From: Bacteroidota bacterium
GTDB lineage: Bacteria; Bacteroidota; Ignavibacteria; Ignavibacteriales; Ignavibacteriaceae
Direction: 5' to 3'
NCBI GenBank assembly: GCA_021815405.1
Contig: JAKAGV010000001.1
Location: forward strand, 310,001 to 374,000
Length of the DNA: 64,000 nt
Part shown: positions 26,971 to 35,989 of the stretch, piece by piece
Layout of the letters: every line of letters starts with the position of its first letter
How positions within the stretch are numbered: the stretch's first letter is position 1
Program-made: the position numbers and the translations under genes
Notes under the pieces: model-generated
What the model was told of the DNA's origin: nothing
Database searches by the model: none
The model's input: the letters and a program-made list of their open reading frames with translations, nothing else

Positions 26971-27726
26971 ATGGTTGAAGTTGAAATAAAACATCTTACA
27001 AAAGCTTTTGACGACAATATTGTACTGGATGATATTTCGCTTAATATAAATGAAGGCGAGAACTTTGTAGTATTCGGCAGAAGCGGTACCGGCAAAAGCG
27101 TGCTTCTGAAATGCATAGTAAGGCTTATGGAAGCAGATGCAGGCGAAATTTATATTGAGAACCAGAACGTTCTTACGTTAGATATAAGAAAGTTGAATGA
27201 GGTTAGGAAGCAGATAGGATTTTTATTTCAAGGCGCTGCACTGTATGACTCAATGAGTGTAAGAGAAAACTTAGCTTTTCCCTTGATTAGGAATTTTAGC
27301 TTTTCTCCTAAAGAAATTGATTTTAAAATTAGGAATGTTTTAGAGAAAGTTTCTTTGCTAGAGGCAATAGATAAGATGCCTGCAGAGCTTTCCGGAGGTA
27401 TGAAGAAGAGAATCGGTCTTGCACGAACTATAATTACCGAACCAAAATTAATATTGTATGACGAACCCACAACAGGGCTCGATCCAATAACTTCAAAGGA
27501 GATTAGTCAATTGATTGTTGAGCTTCAAAAAGATTTGAACACAACTTCCATAATTGTAACTCACGATTTAATCTGTGCGAAAATAATAGCTTCGCATGCA
27601 GTTGTGCTTAAAGATGGAAAGATAAGATACGAAGGGAATCTTGACAGCCTAACCTCGCAGGATGATCCCTTCTTAAGAGATTTCTTTAGCAGCGATATTA
27701 TTGATATTAAAGAAGGGAGAAATTAA
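26971..27726 (+). CDS. MlaF-type ABC ATPase
   Basis: The 251-residue ATPase starts best at ATG 26971, 4 bases after the permease stop; a TTG directly upstream adds one residue. Walker A is GRSGTGKSV, the signature is LSGGMKKRIGLARTI, Walker B is LILYDEPTTGLDP, and the switch His is in IVTHD. GGMKKR in place of GGQ(Q/R) is typical of MlaF/Ttg2A. It energises the MlaE/MlaD assembly encoded around it. Confidence 0.93.
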   Translation: MVEVEIKHLTKAFDDNIVLDDISLNINEGENFVVFGRSGTGKSVLLKCIVRLMEADAGEIYIENQNVLTLDIRKLNEVRKQIGFLFQGAALYDSMSVRENLAFPLIRNFSFSPKEIDFKIRNVLEKVSLLEAIDKMPAELSGGMKKRIGLARTIITEPKLILYDEPTTGLDPITSKEISQLIVELQKDLNTTSIIVTHDLICAKIIASHAVVLKDGKIRYEGNLDSLTSQDDPFLRDFFSSDIIDIKEGRN

Positions 27727-28754
27727 TGAATAAAAATATGCCCGCAATAAGGCTTGGAATTTTCATTTTTATCGGAGCAATCCTTTTAGTAATAGCTATA
27801 TTTTTAATAGGACAGAAAAATGCTCTCTTCAGCTCTACATTTACAGTAAAAGCTTACTTTAAAGATGTACAAGGTTTAAGAACCGGTGCAACAGTAAGGC
27901 TGAGCGGAATCGATGTTGGCAGTGTTAGTAATATAGAAATTGTTAATGATACCACCGGAAGAGTTGTTGTGTCGATGAATCTGCAAACGGATATACAAAG
28001 ATTTATCCGTACCGATACCAAAGCTACAATTGAAAATGAAGGACTCGTTGGCAATAAAGTGGTAGTGCTTAAAATAGGAAGCAGTACCGCAGAACCGGTG
28101 AAGAATGGAGGTTATATTCAGTCTCAAGAACCGATTGGATTTTCAGCAATCATAGACCAGACTGAAGGCATAATGCATTACACCAAGAACATGACTAAGG
28201 ATCTCGCGGAGATAATCAATAAGGTAAATAATGGAAAAGGTTCAATCGGGAAGCTGATAAACGATAATGAGCTTTATTCAAGCGCAACAAGCCTTACAAG
28301 ACAAGCTGATCAAAGCTTAAAAAATATAACTGACGAGCTAAGTAGAATAGTCGGAGTATTTGATACTTTAGGCATTGGAGTTAAGACAGTTGTTTTAAAT
28401 GTAAATGATGTTGTTACGAATGTAGATACAATTATGACAAACCTTAACCGAGGAAGAGGAGTTTTGGGTGAGCTTCTTGTAAGCGGCAAGTATGATACAA
28501 CAATAGCCTCAACCTTGAATAATATACGACTTACAAGCCAGGATGCGCGTGTAAGCGCAGCTCGGCTTGCAGAGAATATGGAAGCGTTAAAGCATAATTG
28601 GCTTTTCAAAAATTATTTTGAAAACCGCGGCTACTGGGATAAGGCTCCTTATGAGAATGAAATATCAGACAGGCTTAAAGATTTAGATAAAAAAATAAAG
28701 CTACTTGACGATAAGATAGAAACGCTGAAGAAGCTGGAAGCCAATAAAAAATAG
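27726..28754 (+). CDS. MlaD-type MCE-domain lipid-binding protein
   Basis: The 342-residue protein has one N-terminal membrane anchor (about 9-28, LGIFIFIGAILLVIAIFLIG), one MCE domain (about 37-115: AYFKDVQGLRTGATVRLSGIDVGSVSNI) and a long helical/coiled C-terminal region. MCE rings bind lipid in the periplasm. It overlaps the ATPase gene by one base (TAATG). The C-terminal extension is longer than in E. coli MlaD (183 residues), as in other Bacteroidota MCE proteins. Confidence 0.92.
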   Translation: MNKNMPAIRLGIFIFIGAILLVIAIFLIGQKNALFSSTFTVKAYFKDVQGLRTGATVRLSGIDVGSVSNIEIVNDTTGRVVVSMNLQTDIQRFIRTDTKATIENEGLVGNKVVVLKIGSSTAEPVKNGGYIQSQEPIGFSAIIDQTEGIMHYTKNMTKDLAEIINKVNNGKGSIGKLINDNELYSSATSLTRQADQSLKNITDELSRIVGVFDTLGIGVKTVVLNVNDVVTNVDTIMTNLNRGRGVLGELLVSGKYDTTIASTLNNIRLTSQDARVSAARLAENMEALKHNWLFKNYFENRGYWDKAPYENEISDRLKDLDKKIKLLDDKIETLKKLEANKK

Positions 28755-28794
28755 AGGTATAATTCATTCGCTGCTGGATCTGCCTTGGAGATTG

Positions 28795-28835
28795 AAGTAA
28801 TAGAAAAGTTATTGAGCCTATTACTTTATAATCTT
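28795..28835 (+). terminator. Hairpin downstream of the mla genes
   Basis: A perfect 9-bp stem (aagtaatag 28795-28803, ctattactt 28818-28826) with a 14-nt loop is followed by tataatctt. It is AT-rich but well placed 40 bases after the stop. Confidence 0.5.
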
Positions 28836-28913
28836 ATTTGATCGTTTTAATGATTAACTTATCACCACATTTATCCGTATTTATATTTTATATTTAAAGT
28901 CTAAATTATATAA

Positions 28914-31703
28914 ATGAATTTGATGAATCCGGTAAAGACAAATAATAAAGACAGAAAAATTATAATAAAAGGGGCACGAGAGCATAACTTAAAGAATCTA
29001 AGCTTTGAGCTGCCGAGGAATAAGTTAGTCGTTTTTACAGGAGTAAGCGGAAGCGGAAAATCTTCATTGGTGTTCGATACAATTTATGCAGAAGGACAGC
29101 GACGATATGTTGAAAGCCTTTCCGCTTATGCAAGACAATTCCTTGAAAGAATGAACAAGCCGGACGTTGATCTTATACAAGGAATAAGTCCCGCCGTTGC
29201 TATCGAGCAGAAAACTGGCGCTAAGAACACGCGTTCAACTGTAGGAACTACAACAGAAGTTTATGATTATTTGCGTCTGCTTTTTGCAAGGATAGGAAAG
29301 ACAATATGTTTTGAATGCGGCAAGGAAGTAAAGAAGGCAACTACGGGAACTGTTTCCGATTGGCTTGAAGAACAGCCTGAAGGATCGAAATTTTATCTTG
29401 CATTCCCTCTGCACTTACATGAAGGTCATAATTTAAAAGAAGAAATTGATTTGCTTAAGAAGCGGGGCTTCTTCAGAATATTTTTTAAGAATTCACTTGT
29501 TGATTTAAATGAAGAAGATAAACTGCCCGGCAAAAAGGATAAAGTGTCAGTTGTCATCGACCGTTTCAAAGTTCAGAAAGGACAGGTAAGGGAGCGTCTC
29601 TCCGATGCCATTGAAGTTACATTTAAAGAAGGTGAAGACAGGCTTATTTTGATCAATGCCGATACGGGTGAAGAAAAAGAATTTAATAAATTTTATGAAT
29701 GCTGCGGTATTCGTTATGAAGAGCCGGAGCCTCGGTTCTTTTCATTTAATAATCCGTTCGGGGCATGCCCGGTTTGCCAAGGTTTCAGTAAAATTATCGG
29801 AATTGATATGAATCTTGTTGTACCGGTAAATTCCTTAAGTATAATGGATGGGGCAATAGCACCTTTCAGGTCAGCAAAGTTTAGTACACATTTGCGGGAT
29901 CTTATCAGGAATGCAAAGCAATATGGAATTCCGCTTAATGTTCCATTTAAAGATTTAACCGATGAACAAGTAGCACTAATAAGGAGCGGATTCGGAGATT
30001 ATATCGGCATAGACAAGTTCTTTGAAAAACTTGAAACAAAAACTTATAAGATGCACATTAGAGTATTATTAAGCAGGTACCGCGGTTATACGACGTGTAC
30101 AGCTTGCAAAGGCTCAAGGTTAAGAAGGGAAGCATTGCAGGTTAAGATAAACGGCAAGTCGATTTATGATGTCATTAAAATTCCGATTGATCAGTCTCTA
30201 AAATTCTTTAAAGAACTACAGTTGTCTGAATACGATCTTCTCGTCGGTGAAAGAGTTCTTAAAGAAATTATCAAACGATTAACTTTTTTAAATGATGTTG
30301 GAATAGGATACCTCACTTTGGACCGCTTAAGCAGCACTCTTTCCGGCGGTGAAACACAAAGAATAAATTTAGCAACTTCGCTTGGTTCTTCGTTAGTTGG
30401 AACGTTGTATGTACTTGATGAGCCTAGCATCGGATTGCATCCAAGAGATAATTCTAAATTGATAAATCTTTTAAAGAATTTAAGGGACATCGGCAACTCC
30501 GTGCTTGTTGTCGAGCATGATCCCGATATGATAAGATCAGCCGATATAGTTGTGGATATGGGACCGAAAGCAGGAGTTCACGGCGGCGAGATAATTGCGA
30601 TGGGTACCATTGAAGATATTTTGAATAATAAAAATTCTTTGACCGGGAAATATCTTTCCGGTAAAATGGAAATTCCGATTCCTTCAAAACGAAATACTAA
30701 GGTTACACGCTCGATAAAAATAACCGGAGCGCAGGAAAATAATCTCAAAAATATCGATGTTGAAATTCCTTTAAATAAATTTGTTGTTATAACCGGTGTA
30801 AGCGGTTCCGGTAAGAGCACGCTTATTCATGATATATTATACGGCGGTTTGGCAAAGAGTTTAGGGAAAATTCCTCCGAAGATTGGAAAATTTATTAGTA
30901 TAGAAGGCGATGATTATTTAGATGATGTTGAAATTGTAGATCAGTCTCCGATTGGAAAAACCCCTCGATCAAATCCTATTAGTTATATCAAAGCATACGA
31001 ACTTATTAGAGAATTATTTGCATCAACACATCAAGCCAGAGCTCGCGGTTATAAACCGGGATATTTTTCTTTCAATGTCCCAGGCGGGAGATGCGAAACT
31101 TGCCAGGGCGACGGTTTTATAAAAGTTGAGATGCAATTCCTTGCCGACCTCTACCTAGAGTGCGATGACTGCAACGGTACACGTTTCAAAAAAGAAATCC
31201 GTGAAATTACTTATCGTGGGAAAAATCTTATAGATGTCCTTGAGATGACGGTTGATGAGGCAGTGGATTTCTTTAAAGATAACGAAAAAATTTCTAAAGG
31301 TATTGAGCTTCTTTCGCAGGTTGGACTCGGATACCTTAAGCTCGGTCAACCTTCAAACACACTTTCAGGTGGTGAAGCTCAGAGAATAAAACTGGCTGCA
31401 CATCTGACCGCTCAAAGAGAAAGACTGCATACCCTTTTTATTTTTGATGAACCCACTACCGGACTGCATTTCGATGATATTTCGAAATTGATTAACTGTT
31501 TTAATCTTTTACTGGAGAGAAATAATTCTGTGGTAATAATTGAACATAATCTTGAGATAATAAAATGTGCAGATTATATAATTGATCTCGGACCTGAAGC
31601 TGGCGAGAACGGAGGTGAAATCGTTGCTGCAGGGACTCCGGAAGAGATTATTAAAAATCCTAATTCGTGGACAGGGAAATATCTAAAAGAATATTTAGAT
31701 TAG
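28914..31703 (+). CDS. uvrA: UvrABC excision nuclease subunit A
   Basis: The 929-residue protein is a tandem ABC ATPase that recognises DNA damage in nucleotide excision repair. It has two Walker A motifs (GVSGSGKSSLVFDT and GVSGSGKSTLIHD), two signature motifs (LSGGETQRI and LSGGEAQRI), two DEP Walker B sites, and zinc modules CPVCQG and CETCQGDG...CDDCNGTRF. Length is normal. The RRYVESLSAYARQFL block near the N-terminus is invariant in UvrA. Nothing suggests a second-copy or resistance-type UvrA. Confidence 0.97.
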   Translation: MNLMNPVKTNNKDRKIIIKGAREHNLKNLSFELPRNKLVVFTGVSGSGKSSLVFDTIYAEGQRRYVESLSAYARQFLERMNKPDVDLIQGISPAVAIEQKTGAKNTRSTVGTTTEVYDYLRLLFARIGKTICFECGKEVKKATTGTVSDWLEEQPEGSKFYLAFPLHLHEGHNLKEEIDLLKKRGFFRIFFKNSLVDLNEEDKLPGKKDKVSVVIDRFKVQKGQVRERLSDAIEVTFKEGEDRLILINADTGEEKEFNKFYECCGIRYEEPEPRFFSFNNPFGACPVCQGFSKIIGIDMNLVVPVNSLSIMDGAIAPFRSAKFSTHLRDLIRNAKQYGIPLNVPFKDLTDEQVALIRSGFGDYIGIDKFFEKLETKTYKMHIRVLLSRYRGYTTCTACKGSRLRREALQVKINGKSIYDVIKIPIDQSLKFFKELQLSEYDLLVGERVLKEIIKRLTFLNDVGIGYLTLDRLSSTLSGGETQRINLATSLGSSLVGTLYVLDEPSIGLHPRDNSKLINLLKNLRDIGNSVLVVEHDPDMIRSADIVVDMGPKAGVHGGEIIAMGTIEDILNNKNSLTGKYLSGKMEIPIPSKRNTKVTRSIKITGAQENNLKNIDVEIPLNKFVVITGVSGSGKSTLIHDILYGGLAKSLGKIPPKIGKFISIEGDDYLDDVEIVDQSPIGKTPRSNPISYIKAYELIRELFASTHQARARGYKPGYFSFNVPGGRCETCQGDGFIKVEMQFLADLYLECDDCNGTRFKKEIREITYRGKNLIDVLEMTVDEAVDFFKDNEKISKGIELLSQVGLGYLKLGQPSNTLSGGEAQRIKLAAHLTAQRERLHTLFIFDEPTTGLHFDDISKLINCFNLLLERNNSVVIIEHNLEIIKCADYIIDLGPEAGENGGEIVAAGTPEEIIKNPNSWTGKYLKEYLD

Positions 31704-31779
31704 CATCGCAATTGTGATTTACCTCCTGTACGATTTTCCTTCTAATTGTTAAACTTTCTGATCAAATTTAGGTATAGTT

Positions 31780-34494
31780 ATGAATAATAAATCAAATGAT
31801 AGTTTTTTCAATCATCAAGCAATAAAATTATTTCCTGCCTTTATAATTTTATTAATATCAATCATCTTTTTATTTAATAATACTCACGCAAAATTAAAAT
31901 CCGATGAGAGTAATGTTTTACGCGCGACTCTGAAGAATGGACTTAGAGTAGTAATCGTTCGTAATGATTTAGCACCGGTAGTTACTACGGAGATAAATTA
32001 TCTGGTCGGTTCTAATGAAGCGCCGAAAGGATTTCCCGGAACAGCCCACGCACTTGAACATATGATGTTCCGCGGAAGTAAAGGTCTTTCTGCTGATCAG
32101 CTAGCTGATATTACTGCGGCTTTAGGCGGAGATTTCAATGCCGATACAAGGCAGTCAGTTACTCAATTTTTCTTTACTGTGCCTTCGGAAGATTTGGATC
32201 TTGCACTTCATATCGAGTCAATTAGAATGAGAAATTTGCTTTGCACGGATTCTTTATGGAAGAATGAACGCGGCGCAATTGAGCAGGAAGTTGCGCAGGA
32301 TCTTTCCAATCCAGAATATGTTTTTTATAAAGATCTGCTTGCGGCAATGTTTAAAGGAACGCCATACGCACATGATGCATTGGGAACGCGCCCATCTTTT
32401 AACAAAACTACAGCGGCATTACTTAAAAAGTTTCACAATACATGGTATGCACCTAATAACGCTGTTTTAGTTATTGTCGGTGATGTTCAGCCTGCTTCAG
32501 CTCTTGATGAGGTTAAAAAATTATTTGAAGATATTCCTTCAAAGATTTTACCTAAACGTCCTGAAATTAATTTGGAACCGGTCGTTACCGATACACTAAA
32601 TCTTGGAACGGATTTGCCATACGGGCTGGCGATTATAAGTTTCCGCATGCCCGGTTCAAACAGTCCGGATTACGCTGCGGCTCAAATCTTGTCTGATGTT
32701 TTAAGCAACCAGCGAGGTGAACTTTATTCAAAACTTGTTCCAACAGGTAAAGCGCTTTATGCCGGATTTGAATATGATGATTTACCTAAATCAGGATTGG
32801 GATTTGCTCTGGCTATCTTTCCAAAAGGAGCCGATTCAAAAAATCTTGTAAATGAGCTTCAATCAATTTTAAATGAAGAAATTAAAAAAGGCTTTTCTCA
32901 AGATTTAGTTGAAGCCGAAAAAAGGCATGAACTTGCTGGTGCGGAATTCCAGAAGAATTCAGTTTCAGGTCTAGCCTCTGTCTGGTCTGAGGCAGTGGCT
33001 GTGGAAGGAAGAAATTCTCCTGAAGATGATTTATCTATGCTGGAGAAAGTAAATGTAGATGAAGTGAACCGTGTTGCAAAAAAATATTTAAATCCTAACC
33101 ATGCTATTTATGCGGTTCTTACTCCGCAATCCTCGGGTAAACCGATTTCAAGAAAAGGATTCGGCGGACAGGAATCTTTCGCTCCCAAAAATCCAAAAGC
33201 TGTTGAACTGCCTTCATGGGCAAACAAAGCTTTGGGAAGATTAAAGGTACCAGGTTCCGTTGTTAATCCTGTTGTTTCAGTTCTTCCCAACGGATTAAAA
33301 TTAATTGTCCAGCATGAAGATGTAAGCAATACTGTAAGTGTTTACGGTAGCATAAAAAATAATTCGGATTTAGAAACACCCAAAGGGCAGGATGGTGTGT
33401 CGGGTGTTTTGGATCAATTGTTTTCATACGGATCTAAAACACTCGACAGAATTTCATTCCAAAAAGCTCTTGATGACATCGGAGCTGATGAATCTGCCGG
33501 TACAAGTTTTTCAGTAAGTGTTCTCGCTAATCATTTCGATGAAGGAGTGCAGTTATTAGCCGACAACGAATTGAGTCCCGGGTTGCCCGAACAAGCTTTC
33601 AAAATTATCCAGCAGCAGACTGCGGCTACAGTTGCCGGCGAGCTTAAGAGCCCCGATTATCTTGCCGGTCGTTCTTTGATTGAAGGATTATATCCAAAAG
33701 AAGATCCTGTTCAAAGACAAACTACTCCTGCAACAGTAACGTCATTAAAGCTTGATGATGTTAAAGATTATTACAAGAAAGTTTATCGCCCTGATTTAAC
33801 AACTATCGTAGTAATCGGAAACATTTCTCCCGATACAGCAAAGACAGTTATTGAAAAATATTTCGGTAGTTGGAAAGCAGAAGGACAGAAACCTGAAACT
33901 GAGCTTCCTTCAGTTCCCTTAAACAAACCTGCTGTTTCCTCAGTGCCTGATAAAAGTCGGGTGCAGGATAAAGTAACGCTTGCCGAAACAATGGAGATAA
34001 ACCGTGCAAATCCGGATTACTATGCATTGCAGCTAGGCAACCACGTATTAGGCGGAGCTTTTTATGCTACCAGATTTTATAAAGATCTCCGTGAGAACAG
34101 AGGTTTAGTCTATTATGTCGGATCATCATTTAATATAGGTAAAACCAGATCAACATACGAAGTAAATTACGGCTGCGATCCGCCGAATGTCTCAAAAGCA
34201 AGAGTAATAATTGAACGGGATTTAAAACAGATGCAGACTTCTCCGGTTACGCAGCATGAACTTGAGCAAGCAAAAGCAATGCTGATGAGAGAAATTCCTC
34301 TTTCAGAATCAAGCTTAGGCAGTATAGCTGGCGGCTTGTTGTCTCGATCTCTCAGCGATTTGCCTCTGAATGAGCCGACAATTGCTGCTAAAAAATATTT
34401 GAGCCTTAATGCAGATGATGTAATGAAAGCATTTAAGAAATGGGTGCGTCCTTCTGATTTTGTACAAGTATCTCAAGGACCAACTCCTCAATAA
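31780..34494 (+). CDS. M16 family zinc protease, exported or membrane-anchored
   Basis: The 904-residue protein has an N-terminal hydrophobic segment (about 17-34) and two M16 halves. The first carries the inverted zinc motif HALEH (His90, Glu93, His94) with the distal Glu in ERGAIEQEVAQD. The second half (about 485-900) lacks HxxEH, as in pairs or fusions of active and inactive M16 domains, but keeps the R-x-Y-like loop region (ENRGLVYYVGSSF). Probable periplasmic oligopeptide or protein degradation. A strong terminator follows. Confidence 0.9.
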   Translation: MNNKSNDSFFNHQAIKLFPAFIILLISIIFLFNNTHAKLKSDESNVLRATLKNGLRVVIVRNDLAPVVTTEINYLVGSNEAPKGFPGTAHALEHMMFRGSKGLSADQLADITAALGGDFNADTRQSVTQFFFTVPSEDLDLALHIESIRMRNLLCTDSLWKNERGAIEQEVAQDLSNPEYVFYKDLLAAMFKGTPYAHDALGTRPSFNKTTAALLKKFHNTWYAPNNAVLVIVGDVQPASALDEVKKLFEDIPSKILPKRPEINLEPVVTDTLNLGTDLPYGLAIISFRMPGSNSPDYAAAQILSDVLSNQRGELYSKLVPTGKALYAGFEYDDLPKSGLGFALAIFPKGADSKNLVNELQSILNEEIKKGFSQDLVEAEKRHELAGAEFQKNSVSGLASVWSEAVAVEGRNSPEDDLSMLEKVNVDEVNRVAKKYLNPNHAIYAVLTPQSSGKPISRKGFGGQESFAPKNPKAVELPSWANKALGRLKVPGSVVNPVVSVLPNGLKLIVQHEDVSNTVSVYGSIKNNSDLETPKGQDGVSGVLDQLFSYGSKTLDRISFQKALDDIGADESAGTSFSVSVLANHFDEGVQLLADNELSPGLPEQAFKIIQQQTAATVAGELKSPDYLAGRSLIEGLYPKEDPVQRQTTPATVTSLKLDDVKDYYKKVYRPDLTTIVVIGNISPDTAKTVIEKYFGSWKAEGQKPETELPSVPLNKPAVSSVPDKSRVQDKVTLAETMEINRANPDYYALQLGNHVLGGAFYATRFYKDLRENRGLVYYVGSSFNIGKTRSTYEVNYGCDPPNVSKARVIIERDLKQMQTSPVTQHELEQAKAMLMREIPLSESSLGSIAGGLLSRSLSDLPLNEPTIAAKKYLSLNADDVMKAFKKWVRPSDFVQVSQGPTPQ

Positions 34495-34531
34495 GTATTA
34501 AGGATATTTTTAATACTTTAATTTAATATTT

Positions 34532-34580
34532 AAGCCTTTCCAAAAATTCTTTGTTACGAATTTTTGGAAAGGCTTTTTAT
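34532..34580 (+). terminator. Strong intrinsic terminator after the M16 gene
   Basis: A perfect 18-bp stem (34532-34549 with 34558-34575, core aagcctttccaaaa / ttttggaaaggctt), an 8-nt loop and a tttta tail. It is the longest perfect terminator stem in the window. Confidence 0.92.
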
Positions 34581-34690
34581 TTGCTGGAATTATCTCCGAA
34601 ATAAATTGTTTAATTCTTTTCAAATATTAGTTTAAGTATACGTTTAAATAGATTTATATTCAAAAACATCGAAAAATATTTCTCAAAAGT

Positions 34691-34733
34691 TTTGATTCTA
34701 ATTTTTCTCGTGAATAATTTTACAATTGTAAAA
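34691..34733 (+). promoter_or_regulatory. Candidate promoter with overlapping 16-bp palindrome
   Basis: TTTG at 34691-34694 is followed after 20 bp by TAATTTTA (34715-34722), one base from TAnnTTTG. The perfect palindrome ttttacaattgtaaaa (34718-34733) overlaps the -7 box and the expected start site, the position of a repressor operator. It precedes the aminotransferase and PEP carboxykinase genes. Confidence 0.45.
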
Positions 34734-34771
34734 ATAATGAACAAAAGGACAATATTAATTAAGGGACCAAA

Positions 34772-35989
34772 ATGAGTCTAAGTCAAATCGCGCGCTCGAT
34801 AAGTGCGTCGCCGACTCTTAAGCTTAATGAAAAAGCAGCAATACTAAGAGACAAAGGTGAGCCGGTAATTCACCTGGGCGGCGGTGAGCCTAAAAGTAAA
34901 GTACCAATGGATGCAATTCTGTCTACTGCTGCGCATCTAAATACTGCCGAGATAAGGTATGCACCTGCAGATGGTATACCAGCATTGAAGAAAGCAATCA
35001 TTCGTTATACAGAAGAATTCTACAACCGCAGTGTAGCTCCAGAAAATGTAATTGCCTCCGGAGGCGCTAAACAAGCTATTATGGTTGCTCTTCAAGCAAT
35101 TCTAAATCCTCAAGAAGAAGTTGTTTATCCTGCCCCCTATTGGGTTAGCTATCCAGAGATGGCAAAGCTTTGCGGTGCAATTGGTGTCCCGGCATTACCT
35201 GAAGACGGAACGTTCTATCCGAGAATTCAGGATATTGAACAACGAGTAGGATCTTATACAAAAGCTGTTATAATCAACAGCCCAAACAATCCAACCGGAG
35301 CAATGTATTCTGAAGAATTTATTTCCGATGTTGTACAGTTCTGTGAGAAAAAAGATCTCTATCTTATAATGGACGACATTTATCATCGCTTAATATTCGA
35401 TGGAAGGAAACCGATCAACTGTTATAACTATGCAAAAGACCTTTCCGAAAATTCTAAAATCATTCTCATCAATGGAGTTTCAAAGCAATATGCAATGACG
35501 GGCTTCAGAATCGGTTGGGCAGTTGGGAATAAAAAAATCATTGAAGCAATGTCTAATATTCAAGGTCATCAAACTTCCGGACCTTCTGTGCTTCTTCAGA
35601 AAGCTGCTGTCGGTGCGCTTAACGGAATTCAATCCGGCGTTGAAAGTTTAAGATTAACACTTGAGAATAATCGCAATGTAATGATTGATCTTCTGAATTC
35701 CTTTGAAGGAGTGAAGGTTACGAAACCCGACGGAACTTTCTACTGCTTCGCGGACTTTAGTGTTTATGAAAAAAATTCAAATAAGCTTTCGGAATTCTTG
35801 ATCGACAAAGTAATGGTGCTTACTGTTCCGGGTGCGGAGTTTGGTCTTGAAGGACATTTAAGATTAAGCTACTGCGGAACAATAAAAGAAATTACTGAAG
35901 GTATTGAGAGAATGAAATGGGCTCTCGATCCAAACTCACCTAACGAGCTTTACATCGGCGACAGAAAGTTAGTGAGGGATTGGTCATGA
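34772..35989 (+). CDS. Class I/II aminotransferase, aspartate-type
   Basis: The 405-residue PLP enzyme follows the AAT Ibeta layout: LGGGEP, the PYW(V)SYPE segment, NSPNNPTGA (substrate Asn), DDIYHRL, the Schiff-base Lys238 in NGVSKQYAMTGFRIGW, and a C-terminal substrate Arg near GHLRLSYCG. It interconverts aspartate and oxaloacetate or similar pairs. The coupled PEP carboxykinase gene downstream uses oxaloacetate, which supports an aspartate/oxaloacetate role. Confidence 0.9.
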   Translation: MSLSQIARSISASPTLKLNEKAAILRDKGEPVIHLGGGEPKSKVPMDAILSTAAHLNTAEIRYAPADGIPALKKAIIRYTEEFYNRSVAPENVIASGGAKQAIMVALQAILNPQEEVVYPAPYWVSYPEMAKLCGAIGVPALPEDGTFYPRIQDIEQRVGSYTKAVIINSPNNPTGAMYSEEFISDVVQFCEKKDLYLIMDDIYHRLIFDGRKPINCYNYAKDLSENSKIILINGVSKQYAMTGFRIGWAVGNKKIIEAMSNIQGHQTSGPSVLLQKAAVGALNGIQSGVESLRLTLENNRNVMIDLLNSFEGVKVTKPDGTFYCFADFSVYEKNSNKLSEFLIDKVMVLTVPGAEFGLEGHLRLSYCGTIKEITEGIERMKWALDPNSPNELYIGDRKLVRDWS

